Assembly: GCF_000024125.1 (NCBI RefSeq)
Contig: NC_013222.1
Location: 3,466,384-3,530,383 of the forward strand
Source of the DNA: Robiginitalea biformata HTCC2501
GTDB lineage: Bacteria > Bacteroidota > Bacteroidia > Flavobacteriales > Flavobacteriaceae
Reading direction: 5' to 3'
DNA: 64,000 bases
Below are positions 53,770 to 62,125 of the stretch, piece after piece. The notes beneath the pieces were generated by a model. The model was not told the DNA's origin. It saw nothing but the letters and a program-made list of their open reading frames with translations, and did not search any database. The translations under genes were made by a program, and so were the position numbers. The first letter of the stretch is position 1; each line of letters begins with the position of its first letter.

Positions 53770-54600
53770 TTAGTTATCCGTTATTGTATCCTTGGCCTGT
53801 TCGGTGGCATTCTGCCGTTCTTCCTCCCGGGCCTTGCGTCGGGCCTCCCGCTCTTCGAGGAGCTTCTGGCGCCGGGCCTCGTAGGCCTTTTTCCGTTCTT
53901 CCCGCAACTTCAGCTGCTGCGCCCGGTAATCCTCGGCTTCCCTGGCGCGGGCCTCGGCGGCCTCCTCGGCGCGCTGCTGGCGCTCTATCAGGGCCTCCGA
54001 AACCGGCTCCTCCGCCTCTTCCGCTTCGAAATCCTCGAGGCGGTCGTTCCGCTGCTGCGGGGGGCTGCTGACCCTCCGCGTCCGGGCGATTGAGCGCAAT
54101 ACCAAGTCGCTGATATCGTGCCTTTTTTCGGAGTACAACATTACAACATCCGCAGATTTATCAAAAATAAAATCATAACTTTTATTGGCTCCGATTTTCT
54201 GTACTTCGTTGAAAACCTGATCCTGTATCGGCTGTATCAAACGTTGTTTCTGCAACACCAGATCGCCATTCGGTCCAAATCGATCCTGCTGGTAATCCAG
54301 CAATTCGTTTTCCAGGATTGCAATTTCTTCTTCCCGCTCGGCGATCAATTCATCCGTCAACAGTACCCGCTCTGCCTGCAGGTCCTTCTTTTGCTGGTCG
54401 ATGGCTCGTTGCCGCTCTTCAACTTCCGATTTCCACTGCAGTACCTTGTTGTCCAGCTGGTCGCTGGCTTCCCGGTACTCCTCGACGTTCTCCAGGATGT
54501 ACTCCATGTCCACATACCCGATGCGGACGCCGCGCTGGGCCAGGGCCATTCCGGAAATGCAGAGGGTCAGGGCTGCACAAATAAATTTTGATCGCATCAC
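53770..54600 (-). CDS. OmpH/Skp-family chaperone with long charged C-terminal extension
   Basis: The 276-residue product has a signal peptide (cut near ...ALAQ, residue 22), then a Skp domain starting RIGYVDMEYILENVEEYREASDQLDNKVLQWKSEVEERQ and ending with SYDFIFDKSADVVMLY. From about residue 165 there is a further 110 residues of highly charged, Ala/Arg/Glu-rich coiled coil (EERKKAYEARRQKLLEER), absent from ordinary Skp. It lies 45 bases upstream of the shorter copy and 101 bases after bamA. Confidence 0.88.
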   Translation of the reverse strand: MMRSKFICAALTLCISGMALAQRGVRIGYVDMEYILENVEEYREASDQLDNKVLQWKSEVEERQRAIDQQKKDLQAERVLLTDELIAEREEEIAILENELLDYQQDRFGPNGDLVLQKQRLIQPIQDQVFNEVQKIGANKSYDFIFDKSADVVMLYSEKRHDISDLVLRSIARTRRVSSPPQQRNDRLEDFEAEEAEEPVSEALIERQQRAEEAAEARAREAEDYRAQQLKLREERKKAYEARRQKLLEEREARRKAREEERQNATEQAKDTITDN

Positions 54601-54701
54601 AGAACTGTTTTGTCTAATAGAAAATATCGTGCCAAAATTATTAAATCTTTTATAATGAACGACTTAACAAATATGGAAATCCGGAAAAACCGATGCGTCG
54701 A

Positions 54702-57320
54702 CTAGAATTGCTGCCCGATGATGAAGTGCGTCTGCCACCCGCTGGGCCCCGGATTGCTGTCGGGCCGGAGGTCGTCGTCGAACCCGTACCCGAAATCGAT
54801 ACCCAACAAGCCAAAGGCAGGCATGAAAATCCGCAGCCCCACCCCGGCCGATCTTTTTATTTGAAACGGATTAAACTCCTGAAAATTGTTGAAGGAGTTC
54901 CCTGCTTCTGCAAAAATCAGGGTGTAGATGGAAGCGGTGGGCTTCAAAGTGAGCGGATACCGCAATTCCATGGAGTACTTGTTGTAGACAATCCCGCCTT
55001 CCTGGTCCTGGGTAAGCGGGTCCACCGGCGTCAGGGAATTGTTCTCGTACCCGCGGAGCTGGATGGTCTCCCGCCCGTCCAGGGTAAAGTTTCTGCCCAG
55101 GCCGTCCCCGCCCAGGAAAAACCGCTCAAAAGGCACCTTGCCCACGTCCGAATTGTAGTTTCCGAGGAAACCAAATTCCGCATTCGTGCGCAATACGAGC
55201 TTGTCGACGATCCGCGTATACCAGTCCGCCTTGAATTTCACCTTGTAGTATTCCAGCCAGCGGAACCGCTCCTGGTCAATCTCCTCGAGCCGCTGTTGCA
55301 GGGCCGGGTCGGAAGGCTGCCCGAGTTGGGCGTCCTCTAGTTGCTGCTGGACGATTTCCTCCCCTTCCGCCTTCAGCGACCCGTAGTCTTTATCGCTGAA
55401 AAAGGAATACGGGGGCGTGAATTTCGCGCTCAGTTCAATGTTGCTCCCGTAAAGCGGGAAGATCGGGCCCGGCCCGGAGGAGTTCCGGGTAATCCCGATG
55501 GTGTACGCCAGGGAATTCGAACGGCCGTTGCCAAAATTGAACAATCCGGTCCGGTAATTCTGGAAATCGTAGATCTGGTAGCTCAGCGCATGGGAGATGA
55601 CGAAAAAGTCGTCCGGCCATTGGACCCGCTTGGCCAGCCCGGCAGAAATCCCGGTGATGGAAAATTGCTGGTCCTTGTCCACGTCAATCTGGCCGCTGCT
55701 ATTAAAACTCGCCAGGAACTGTTGCGTTCGGGATAGCGACAGGCTAAAGCGCACGGGTTTCCGACCTCCGAGCCAGGGTTCTGAAAAGCTCAGGGAATAC
55801 ACCCGGAAGGTCCGGCTCGCCTGCAACCTAAGGGCAAAACTCTGGCCATCGCCCATCGGTACCGGCGAATAGGCCTCCCCATTGAATAAATTCTGGATGG
55901 AAAAGTTGTTGAAGGAAAGCCCGAGGGTGCCGATAAAGCCTCCGCCCCCGTATCCCCCCTGGAGCTCAATCTGGCTCGCGCCGGATTCCACCAGGTCAAA
56001 TTTCAGGTCTACCGTCCCCTCGTTCGGGTTCGGGTTTTCGATTTCCGGTTTAATCTGTTCCGGGTCGAAGAACCCGAGTTGCCCGAGTTCCCGGATGGTC
56101 CGGATAATATCGTCCTTGCTGTATCGCTGCCCGGGTTTCGTGCGGATATCCCGGTAGATGACGTGGTCGTTTGTCTTGTTGTTCCCGCTAACCGTTACGC
56201 GGTCCAGGAAGGTCTCCTTCCCTTCGATAATCCGGATCTCAAAATCGATGGTGTCGTTCTCGGCCGACACCTCCACCGGGTTGATCTGGGAAAACAGGTA
56301 GCCGTTGTTCTGGTAGAGGTTCGTCAGGTCGTCCCCGTCCGGTTTCGTGTCGTCGGCAATCCGCTTGCGCAACAGGACCCCGTTGTACGTATCGCCTTTT
56401 TTGATGCCCAGCACCTGGCTGAGCTGCCGGTCCGAGTACACCGTATTCCCGACAAAGTCGATTTCGCCAAAGTAGTATTTGTCGCCCTCCTCCACCTGGA
56501 TGCGGATATTGATATCGTCATTAGACAGGCGTTCGATGCTGTCGGAGAGCACCCGGGCGTCCCGGTATCCGTTCTCGGCGTATTTGTCGATCAGCGACTT
56601 CAGGTCTTCCTGGTAGTCGTCTTCGATATACTTGGACTTTTTCCAGAAGCGACCGAACCGCTTCTCCTTGGTATTCTTCATGGTCCGCCGCAACTTGGCG
56701 CCGGATAGCTTTTCATTTCCCTCAAAGATTATATCCTTGACCTTTACCCGGTTGCCTTTGTCGATGTTGATCACCATGTTGCGGGCATTCGTCTCGGTGG
56801 TATCCACCGAGGTGGCAATGGTTACCTGCGCATTGAGGAATCCTTGTTTGCGATACTTGTTCTCGAGGAAGTTCTTGGTGTTGGCAATCAGGCTCTCGGT
56901 GATCTTTTTGCCTTTTTTCAGGTCCGTATCGTCCGCAATATCGGGAACCTTGCGCTTTGGGATGCCGTAAAAGGTCACGTTGTTGAGGGAGGGCCGTTCC
57001 TGGATGCTTAGTTCCAGGAAGATCTCTTCCCCTTCCACCCTTTCTATATAAAAGGTCACATCGCTGAACAGGTCCAGGCCCCAAAGCTTTTTGATGATAT
57101 CGCTGATCTGGTCGCCGGGCACGGTGATGGGCTGGCCCTCGCGGAGGCCCGTATAGGTTTTGACTGTCTGCTCGTTATAACTTTGCAGCCCGGTCACCTT
57201 GAGCCCGCCGAGGATATAGGTCCGGCTGTTCTGGTAGGTGGTTTCCTGGGCGAAGGTCGGTAAGGTTGCTAGGAATGCCAGGGTTAGGAGAAGGCCTCTT
57301 AGTGATACGAATGCAGGCAT
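54702..57320 (-). CDS. bamA: Outer-membrane protein assembly factor BamA
   Basis: BamA folds and inserts outer-membrane beta-barrels. The 872-residue protein has a signal peptide (cut near ...PTFAQ), POTRA repeats over about 30-430 (for example ERPSLNNVTFYGIPKRKV and GNNKTNDHVIYRDIRTKPGQRYSKDDI), and a C-terminal barrel with the family QFFLGG-like FERFFLGGDGLG loop. It ends in HFIIGQQF, an aromatic last residue. The start is ATG at 57320; the frame upstream lacks ATG and overlaps uppS. It starts four bases after the uppS stop. Confidence 0.95.
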   Translation of the reverse strand: MPAFVSLRGLLLTLAFLATLPTFAQETTYQNSRTYILGGLKVTGLQSYNEQTVKTYTGLREGQPITVPGDQISDIIKKLWGLDLFSDVTFYIERVEGEEIFLELSIQERPSLNNVTFYGIPKRKVPDIADDTDLKKGKKITESLIANTKNFLENKYRKQGFLNAQVTIATSVDTTETNARNMVINIDKGNRVKVKDIIFEGNEKLSGAKLRRTMKNTKEKRFGRFWKKSKYIEDDYQEDLKSLIDKYAENGYRDARVLSDSIERLSNDDINIRIQVEEGDKYYFGEIDFVGNTVYSDRQLSQVLGIKKGDTYNGVLLRKRIADDTKPDGDDLTNLYQNNGYLFSQINPVEVSAENDTIDFEIRIIEGKETFLDRVTVSGNNKTNDHVIYRDIRTKPGQRYSKDDIIRTIRELGQLGFFDPEQIKPEIENPNPNEGTVDLKFDLVESGASQIELQGGYGGGGFIGTLGLSFNNFSIQNLFNGEAYSPVPMGDGQSFALRLQASRTFRVYSLSFSEPWLGGRKPVRFSLSLSRTQQFLASFNSSGQIDVDKDQQFSITGISAGLAKRVQWPDDFFVISHALSYQIYDFQNYRTGLFNFGNGRSNSLAYTIGITRNSSGPGPIFPLYGSNIELSAKFTPPYSFFSDKDYGSLKAEGEEIVQQQLEDAQLGQPSDPALQQRLEEIDQERFRWLEYYKVKFKADWYTRIVDKLVLRTNAEFGFLGNYNSDVGKVPFERFFLGGDGLGRNFTLDGRETIQLRGYENNSLTPVDPLTQDQEGGIVYNKYSMELRYPLTLKPTASIYTLIFAEAGNSFNNFQEFNPFQIKRSAGVGLRIFMPAFGLLGIDFGYGFDDDLRPDSNPGPSGWQTHFIIGQQF

Positions 57321-57324
57321 ACCA

Positions 57325-58065
57325 CTAATTGAGTTGTTCGCTTGTTTTTCCAAATCTTCGTTCTCTGTTCTGATAATCTTTAAGCGCCTCTATCAGATGT
57401 TGTTCACTGAAATCCGGCCAAAAAACGTCAGTAAAATACAATTCCGCATAGGCAATTTGCCATAGTAAAAAATTGCTGATCCGGTGTTCTCCACTGGTGC
57501 GGATCAGCAGGTCCACGTCGGGCAAATCGTGCGTGTAAAGATGCTCATTAATAATTGCTTCATCAATATCCCCGGGGGAAATTATGTTATTTTTAACTTT
57601 GGTACACAGCGATTTTACGGCGGTTGTCAGCTCCTCCCGGGAACCGTAGCTAAGGGCCAGGGTCAGGGTAGTACCCGTGTTCTTCCCGGTCATCTCCATC
57701 ACTTCCCGCAGCTCCTTGAGCGCCTTCTTGGGAAGCGACTCAATCCTGCCGATTGCCCGGAGGCGAATATTGTTGTCGTTAAGGGTCTTGAGTTCTTTCC
57801 GCAGGGAGGCTACCAGGAGTTTCATCAGGGTTTCCACTTCGAGTTTGGGCCGTTTCCAGTTTTCGGTACTGAAGGCGTAGAGGGTCAGGTATTCGACGCC
57901 GATCTTCGCTGCGGTTTCCACGGTCTCCCGAACGGCCTTTACGCCATTTTCATGGCCGAATACGCGTAACTTGCCGCGCTGTTTGGCCCAGCGGCCATTG
58001 CCGTCCATAATAATAGCAAGGTGCCGCGGCAGCCGCCCCTTTTTTATTTCCGCTATAGTGCTCAT
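57325..58065 (-). CDS. uppS: Isoprenyl transferase (undecaprenyl diphosphate synthase)
   Basis: UppS makes the C55 lipid carrier for peptidoglycan and other cell-wall polymers. The 246-residue protein has IIMDGNGRWAKQRG with catalytic Asp21, GVEYLTLYAFSTENWKRP and VDLLIRTSGEHRISNFLLWQ. It lies between the DUF6089 gene and bamA in a compact envelope operon (11-base and 4-base gaps). Confidence 0.96.
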   Translation of the reverse strand: MSTIAEIKKGRLPRHLAIIMDGNGRWAKQRGKLRVFGHENGVKAVRETVETAAKIGVEYLTLYAFSTENWKRPKLEVETLMKLLVASLRKELKTLNDNNIRLRAIGRIESLPKKALKELREVMEMTGKNTGTTLTLALSYGSREELTTAVKSLCTKVKNNIISPGDIDEAIINEHLYTHDLPDVDLLIRTSGEHRISNFLLWQIAYAELYFTDVFWPDFSEQHLIEALKDYQNRERRFGKTSEQLN

Positions 58066-58076
58066 GTCGCTTTTCG

Positions 58077-58772
58077 CTACTCAAAGCAATCCATACAGGG
58101 TTTCCTCCCAAAAGTAAACGTCAGCGTCATCCCCGAAAAAACGTACCAGTCATCGCTGAATACGTTCCCGATCGGGCCGTCGGCCTGCTGTTCAAAATTG
58201 GACCCTGTCGGGTTGCTGGCATCCAGGTTATCCGTAAAGGTATACCTGGCGCCGATTTCCGCCCCCAGAATCAAAAACTGGTTCAGGCGGAGTTTGGCCC
58301 CGATGGTCATCGGGATGGCAAATGAACCGTCCCGCTGCCCCGTGTCAATCATCCGGCCGGCATCGAAATAATTGAAATCGTACCTGAAATAGGTTACCCC
58401 GGTATACAGGTAGGGCGTAAATGCCGGCCCGAGTTTGTGGAGGTTGTACTCCACAAAATTAAACTCCAGTCCGGCGGAAGCTTCGAGGAGGCTGTTTTCC
58501 ATTTGCAAACCCCGCTGCTGCCGCGCCGGAATATCGGATTTCAGATCGTCCGCCTTAAAGCGGGCGTAAATGAGGTGGGCACGCCAGGCATAACGCTTGC
58601 TCTTGTTCCACTTAAAGAGCGCCCCGACGGCGGGTCCGGAGGGTGCGATATAATTCATCCTTCCGATGTCCCCGATATTGTTGGCCCCTCCACCGTATAA
58701 ACCTACTTCATAGGTCTGCCCGTGCACCGCAACAGCGAACAACAGGCAAACAGCGGCAATTACAATCCTCAT
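58077..58772 (-). CDS. DUF6089 outer-membrane beta-barrel protein
   Basis: The 231-residue protein has a signal peptide (cut near ...AVHGQ) and starts its mature part YEVGLYGGGANNIGDIG. This is typical of the DUF6089 family, which sits between nadK and uppS in many flavobacteria. Alternating strands (YLYTGVTYFRYDFNYF, GAEIGARYTFTDNL) indicate a small outer-membrane barrel. The ATG at 58772 is preferred over an in-frame TTG at 58781. Function unknown. Confidence 0.82.
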   Translation of the reverse strand: MRIVIAAVCLLFAVAVHGQTYEVGLYGGGANNIGDIGRMNYIAPSGPAVGALFKWNKSKRYAWRAHLIYARFKADDLKSDIPARQQRGLQMENSLLEASAGLEFNFVEYNLHKLGPAFTPYLYTGVTYFRYDFNYFDAGRMIDTGQRDGSFAIPMTIGAKLRLNQFLILGAEIGARYTFTDNLDASNPTGSNFEQQADGPIGNVFSDDWYVFSGMTLTFTFGRKPCMDCFE

Positions 58773-58889
58773 CGAATCCAAAAGTTTGCAAATATAGCAA
58801 TTTTAAGCCCTTGACAAGCAGCTTCCATTGCGCTATTTCTGTTTCCTTTGTAAAACAGGATTTACCGCCTTTTATTGCCCGGCCAACCG

Positions 58890-59765
58890 TCAATTCCGGC
58901 GGTCCTCACCCCAGAGGAGTTTCTTGCGGATGGTTTTGAAAAAGCTCTCGGAGGTGTACTCCACCATCCGGATGGTGAACGGGGCCCTGCGGACGGTGAT
59001 TTCCGTTCCGTTATCCACGCTGGTAATGCGGGAATCCAGGGAAAGCAGGTGTTGTTGCTCCCGGCCGGAGACTCGCAGGCGGATGACCGTGTCGTCGTCG
59101 ATGACCAGCGGGCGGGCGTTCAGGTTATGCGGGGCGATCGGGGTGATGACCAGGGATTTGGCAGTAGGCGCAATCACGGGCCCCCCGCAACTCAGGGAAT
59201 ATCCTGTAGACCCGGTGGGGGTTGCCACAATCAGGCCGTCGGCCCAGTAGGAAGTCAGGTATTCCCCGTCCAGATAGGTCTCGACGGTGATCATCGAGGT
59301 GGTATCCTTCCGGCTCACAGTCACCTCGTTCAACGCAAAATTCAACTGCCCGCCCCCGGGGGTATCGCCTTCCAGGCTGGCTTCAACCAGGCTGCGCTCC
59401 ACGATGCGGTATGCCCCGGCCCGGAATTCTTCCAGGAGCGACCGCACTTCTTCCTTCCGGAACGTGGACAAAAACCCCAGGCGGCCCGTATTGACGCCCA
59501 CTATCGGGATGGCCGACTCCCGGATATAGGTGATGGCCCGCAGGATCGTCCCATCCCCGCCAAAGCTGATAAAAAGATCAAAACTCCCGTCCAGGCCGCC
59601 GTTCTGGTCAAAGGTGTCGTACCCCCTGGAATCCAGCCCGAGATACCGGCAAAATTCAGATTCCAGGGCAACCGTGGATTCCCCGTCATCCAGTTCGTCC
59701 AGGATCTCCCGGACCGGCCCGGAAGCATCGTCGTTGTAGGTCTGACCGTACAGCGCGACCTTCAT
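58890..59765 (-). CDS. nadK: NAD kinase
   Basis: NadK phosphorylates NAD to NADP. The 291-residue enzyme has FGGDGTIL at residues 68-75, NTGRLGFLS near 94 and TPTGSTGYSLSCGGPVI. It is the second gene of the CBS-nadK-DUF6089-uppS-bamA-skp-skp cluster, 5 bases after the CBS-domain gene. Confidence 0.96.
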   Translation of the reverse strand: MKVALYGQTYNDDASGPVREILDELDDGESTVALESEFCRYLGLDSRGYDTFDQNGGLDGSFDLFISFGGDGTILRAITYIRESAIPIVGVNTGRLGFLSTFRKEEVRSLLEEFRAGAYRIVERSLVEASLEGDTPGGGQLNFALNEVTVSRKDTTSMITVETYLDGEYLTSYWADGLIVATPTGSTGYSLSCGGPVIAPTAKSLVITPIAPHNLNARPLVIDDDTVIRLRVSGREQQHLLSLDSRITSVDNGTEITVRRAPFTIRMVEYTSESFFKTIRKKLLWGEDRRN

Positions 59766-59770
59766 CGGAA

Positions 59771-60427
59771 TTAAACGTTAAGGTATTTGTCGAGGTAGTT
59801 GGAGCGTTGCCGGAGGTCTTCCAGGAAGGCATCGTCCGCACTGCCCGTGAGGATCGTATACTGGTACCGGCGGAAGGACTGGATGACATCGTTGATATTC
59901 GTTTCTCCCATCTTCAGGGTTATTTGTACCCTGTCGTCTGCCATTTCCGTAATAAAAGCCCCGAGGAGCCGGGTGTTGTTGCTCTCGACAATCTGCGAGA
60001 TCTCGCTGAAGCTGTAATCCTTCATCGGCTTGGAAACCACCAGGATGGCCCCGGGCTCCGTAAAGAAGGGCATATCGGTAAAAATCCCCACCACATCGCT
60101 CAGGTCGTAGTACCCCAGCACCTTGCCCTCAGGCCCCACAACCGGGAGCACGTTGGCCTCGTTGCGGGTAAAAACCTCCAGGATATCGATCCAGCTGGCT
60201 TCCAGGGGTACGAAAAAGGATTCGAGCTGGTAGCGGAACTCCTCCACCTGGCTGAGTTCTTCAAAGGCATCCATATCCGCTTCTGCCAGGAGCCCCAGGT
60301 ATACGCCCTTGTCAGTGACGGCCACGTGGGAATACGTGGAGTGGGTAAAAAAGTGGACCGCCTCCTTTAAAGTGTCGGTCACCTCAAAGACAGGGATCGT
60401 GTTGATGATGTGTTCCTGTATGTGCAT
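59771..60427 (-). CDS. CBS-domain protein
   Basis: The 218-residue protein holds two CBS motifs in about residues 5-125 (HVAVTDKGVYLGLLAEADM and VLPVVGPEGKVLGYYDLSDVVGIF) followed by an ACT-like C-terminal part (about 140-215). CBS pairs bind adenosine ligands. It is the first gene of the envelope cluster and shares an intergenic promoter region with divergent pdxJ. It might regulate NAD kinase or act independently; no direct evidence. Confidence 0.85.
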   Translation of the reverse strand: MHIQEHIINTIPVFEVTDTLKEAVHFFTHSTYSHVAVTDKGVYLGLLAEADMDAFEELSQVEEFRYQLESFFVPLEASWIDILEVFTRNEANVLPVVGPEGKVLGYYDLSDVVGIFTDMPFFTEPGAILVVSKPMKDYSFSEISQIVESNNTRLLGAFITEMADDRVQITLKMGETNINDVIQSFRRYQYTILTGSADDAFLEDLRQRSNYLDKYLNV

Positions 60428-60512
60428 CTGGTACGCAAATTACTAATTTTTAAACTGCAAAAGGCATGCCTAATTTGTATTTTTGGGCGGTAACCGAATA
60501 AAAACCGATCAG

Positions 60513-61226
60513 ATGGTGCGATTAAGCGTCAACGTCAATAAGATAGCCACTTTGCGAAATGCCCGGGGCGGAAATGTCCCCGACCTGCTGCAGGCCGTTC
60601 GCGACATCGAGGTATTCGGGGCCCAGGGAATTACCATCCACCCGAGGCCGGATGAGCGGCATATCCGCTACCGGGACGCCAGGGACCTGAAATCTGTGGT
60701 GGGCACCGAACTCAATATCGAGGGCAACCCGATTCCCGCCTTCGTGGACCTGGTGCTCGAAGTGGCTCCCGACCAGGTGACCCTGGTGCCGGATGCCCCG
60801 GATGCCATCACCTCGAATGCGGGTTGGGATACGGTCCGCCACCGCGATTTCCTGCAGGAGGTGATCGGCAAGTTCCGGGACGCGGGCATCCGCACATCCA
60901 TATTCGTGGACCCGGACCCCCAAATGGCCCGGGCGGCGGCCGAGACGGGAACCGACCGCATAGAACTCTACACGGAAAGTTATGCAACTCACTACGGAAC
61001 CGACCCGGAGGCCGCGGTGAAACCCTTCCGAGAAACCGCGGAAGCTGCTGCATCCGTCGGACTTGGGGTCAATGCGGGACACGACCTGAACCTGGACAAC
61101 ATCGCCTTTTTCGCGCGGCAGGTACCCCACCTGCTCGAAGTGTCCATCGGCCATGCCCTGATCTGCGAATCGCTCTACCTCGGGTTGGAAAATGTCATCG
61201 GTATGTATAAAAACCGGCTGTCCTGA
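60513..61226 (+). CDS. pdxJ: Pyridoxine 5'-phosphate synthase
   Basis: PdxJ condenses 1-deoxyxylulose 5-phosphate with 3-amino-2-oxopropyl phosphate to form the PNP ring. The 237-residue protein starts [25 protein letters not shown] and has [16 protein letters not shown] and [15 protein letters not shown]. The ATG at 60513 is the family start. It is coupled with the next gene by a one-base TGATG overlap. Confidence 0.95.
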   Translation: MVRLSVNVNKIATLRNARGGNVPDLLQAVRDIEVFGAQGITIHPRPDERHIRYRDARDLKSVVGTELNIEGNPIPAFVDLVLEVAPDQVTLVPDAPDAITSNAGWDTVRHRDFLQEVIGKFRDAGIRTSIFVDPDPQMARAAAETGTDRIELYTESYATHYGTDPEAAVKPFRETAEAAASVGLGVNAGHDLNLDNIAFFARQVPHLLEVSIGHALICESLYLGLENVIGMYKNRLS

Positions 61227-61996
61227 TGGAAAGACTACATGCGAATGTCCTGGGAGAAGGCACCCCGCTCATTATCCTACACGGTTTTCTGGGGATGTCC
61301 GACAATTGGAAAACGCTGGGGAAACGCTATGCAGACGAAGGGTTCCGGGTACACCTGCTGGACCAGCGCAATCACGGCCGGAGCTTCTGGTCCGATGCAT
61401 TCAATTATCCGCTGATGGCCCAGGACCTGGAACGATACATGGACCGCAACCAGTTGGGACAGGCCATATTGCTCGGCCATTCCATGGGGGGGAAGACGGC
61501 CATGACGTTTGCAACCGCCTTCCAGGACCGGGTAAAGCGCCTGCTGGTTGCCGATATCGGCCCGCGGCAGTACCCGCCCCACCACCAACATATCCTGGAG
61601 GCCCTGGAAGCCCTCCCGCTGGGGCAAATCCAGTCCCGGGGCGAGGCAGATGAAAAACTCTCGGAGTATTTACCGGACTGGGGAATCCGGCAATTCCTGT
61701 TGAAAAACCTCTACTGGCAAGGGCCGCGCCAACTCGGTTTCCGGTTTAACCTGGACGTGTTGAAGGACAGCATGGAGGCCATCGGGGCCGCTCTGCCCGA
61801 ATCCGCCTGGTACGATGGGCCCACCCTCTTTATCCGGGGCGGCAATTCCGATTATATCGGCGAGTCCGACCGCGAGGGAATCTTAGCGCATTTCCCGAAT
61901 GCCCGCATTGAATCCGTTCCGGGGGCCGGCCACTGGCTGCACGCCGAAAAGCCCGATGCCTTCTTCCGCCTCAGCTGCGATTTTATGAAATCCTGA
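61226..61996 (+). CDS. Alpha/beta-hydrolase (YbfF-like esterase)
   Basis: The 256-residue hydrolase has the oxyanion HGFLGMSDNW near residue 19, nucleophile Ser86 in GHSMGGKT and His in GAGHWLHAEKPD near 235. The sequence resembles YbfF-type esterases active on short acyl or malonyl esters, but the substrate is unknown. It overlaps the pdxJ stop by one base. Its own stop lies in a TCCTGA-AAAA-TCAGGA hairpin. Confidence 0.87.
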   Translation: MERLHANVLGEGTPLIILHGFLGMSDNWKTLGKRYADEGFRVHLLDQRNHGRSFWSDAFNYPLMAQDLERYMDRNQLGQAILLGHSMGGKTAMTFATAFQDRVKRLLVADIGPRQYPPHHQHILEALEALPLGQIQSRGEADEKLSEYLPDWGIRQFLLKNLYWQGPRQLGFRFNLDVLKDSMEAIGAALPESAWYDGPTLFIRGGNSDYIGESDREGILAHFPNARIESVPGAGHWLHAEKPDAFFRLSCDFMKS

Positions 61997-62012
61997 AAAA
62001 TCAGGAGGTTCT

Positions 62013-62028
62013 ATTATGCATGCATAAT
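62013..62028. promoter_or_regulatory. 16-bp palindrome upstream of the SGNH lipoprotein gene
   Basis: ATTATGCATGCATAAT is a perfect palindrome sharing the core TATGCATGCATA with the etfBA site at 42368. Both are preceded 8-9 bases upstream by AAAATCAGGA. It lies 16 bases upstream of the -33 element, an activator-like position. Confidence 0.65.
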
Positions 62029-62044
62029 TTTTTTGCGCTCTTTA

Positions 62045-62074
62045 TTGCGGGTGTCGCAATTTTACTTAATTTTG
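62045..62074 (+). promoter_or_regulatory. Promoter of the SGNH lipoprotein gene
   Basis: TTG (62045-62047), 19 bases and TAATTTTG (62067-62074) match the Bacteroidota promoter. A second dyad, ATTGCG-N5-CGCAAT (62044-62060), covers the -33 element. Confidence 0.7.
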
Positions 62075-62125
62075 GTAACCGCCTGTAAACAGGCATCTGG
62101 CATAGATTCACACAAACTGACTCAA

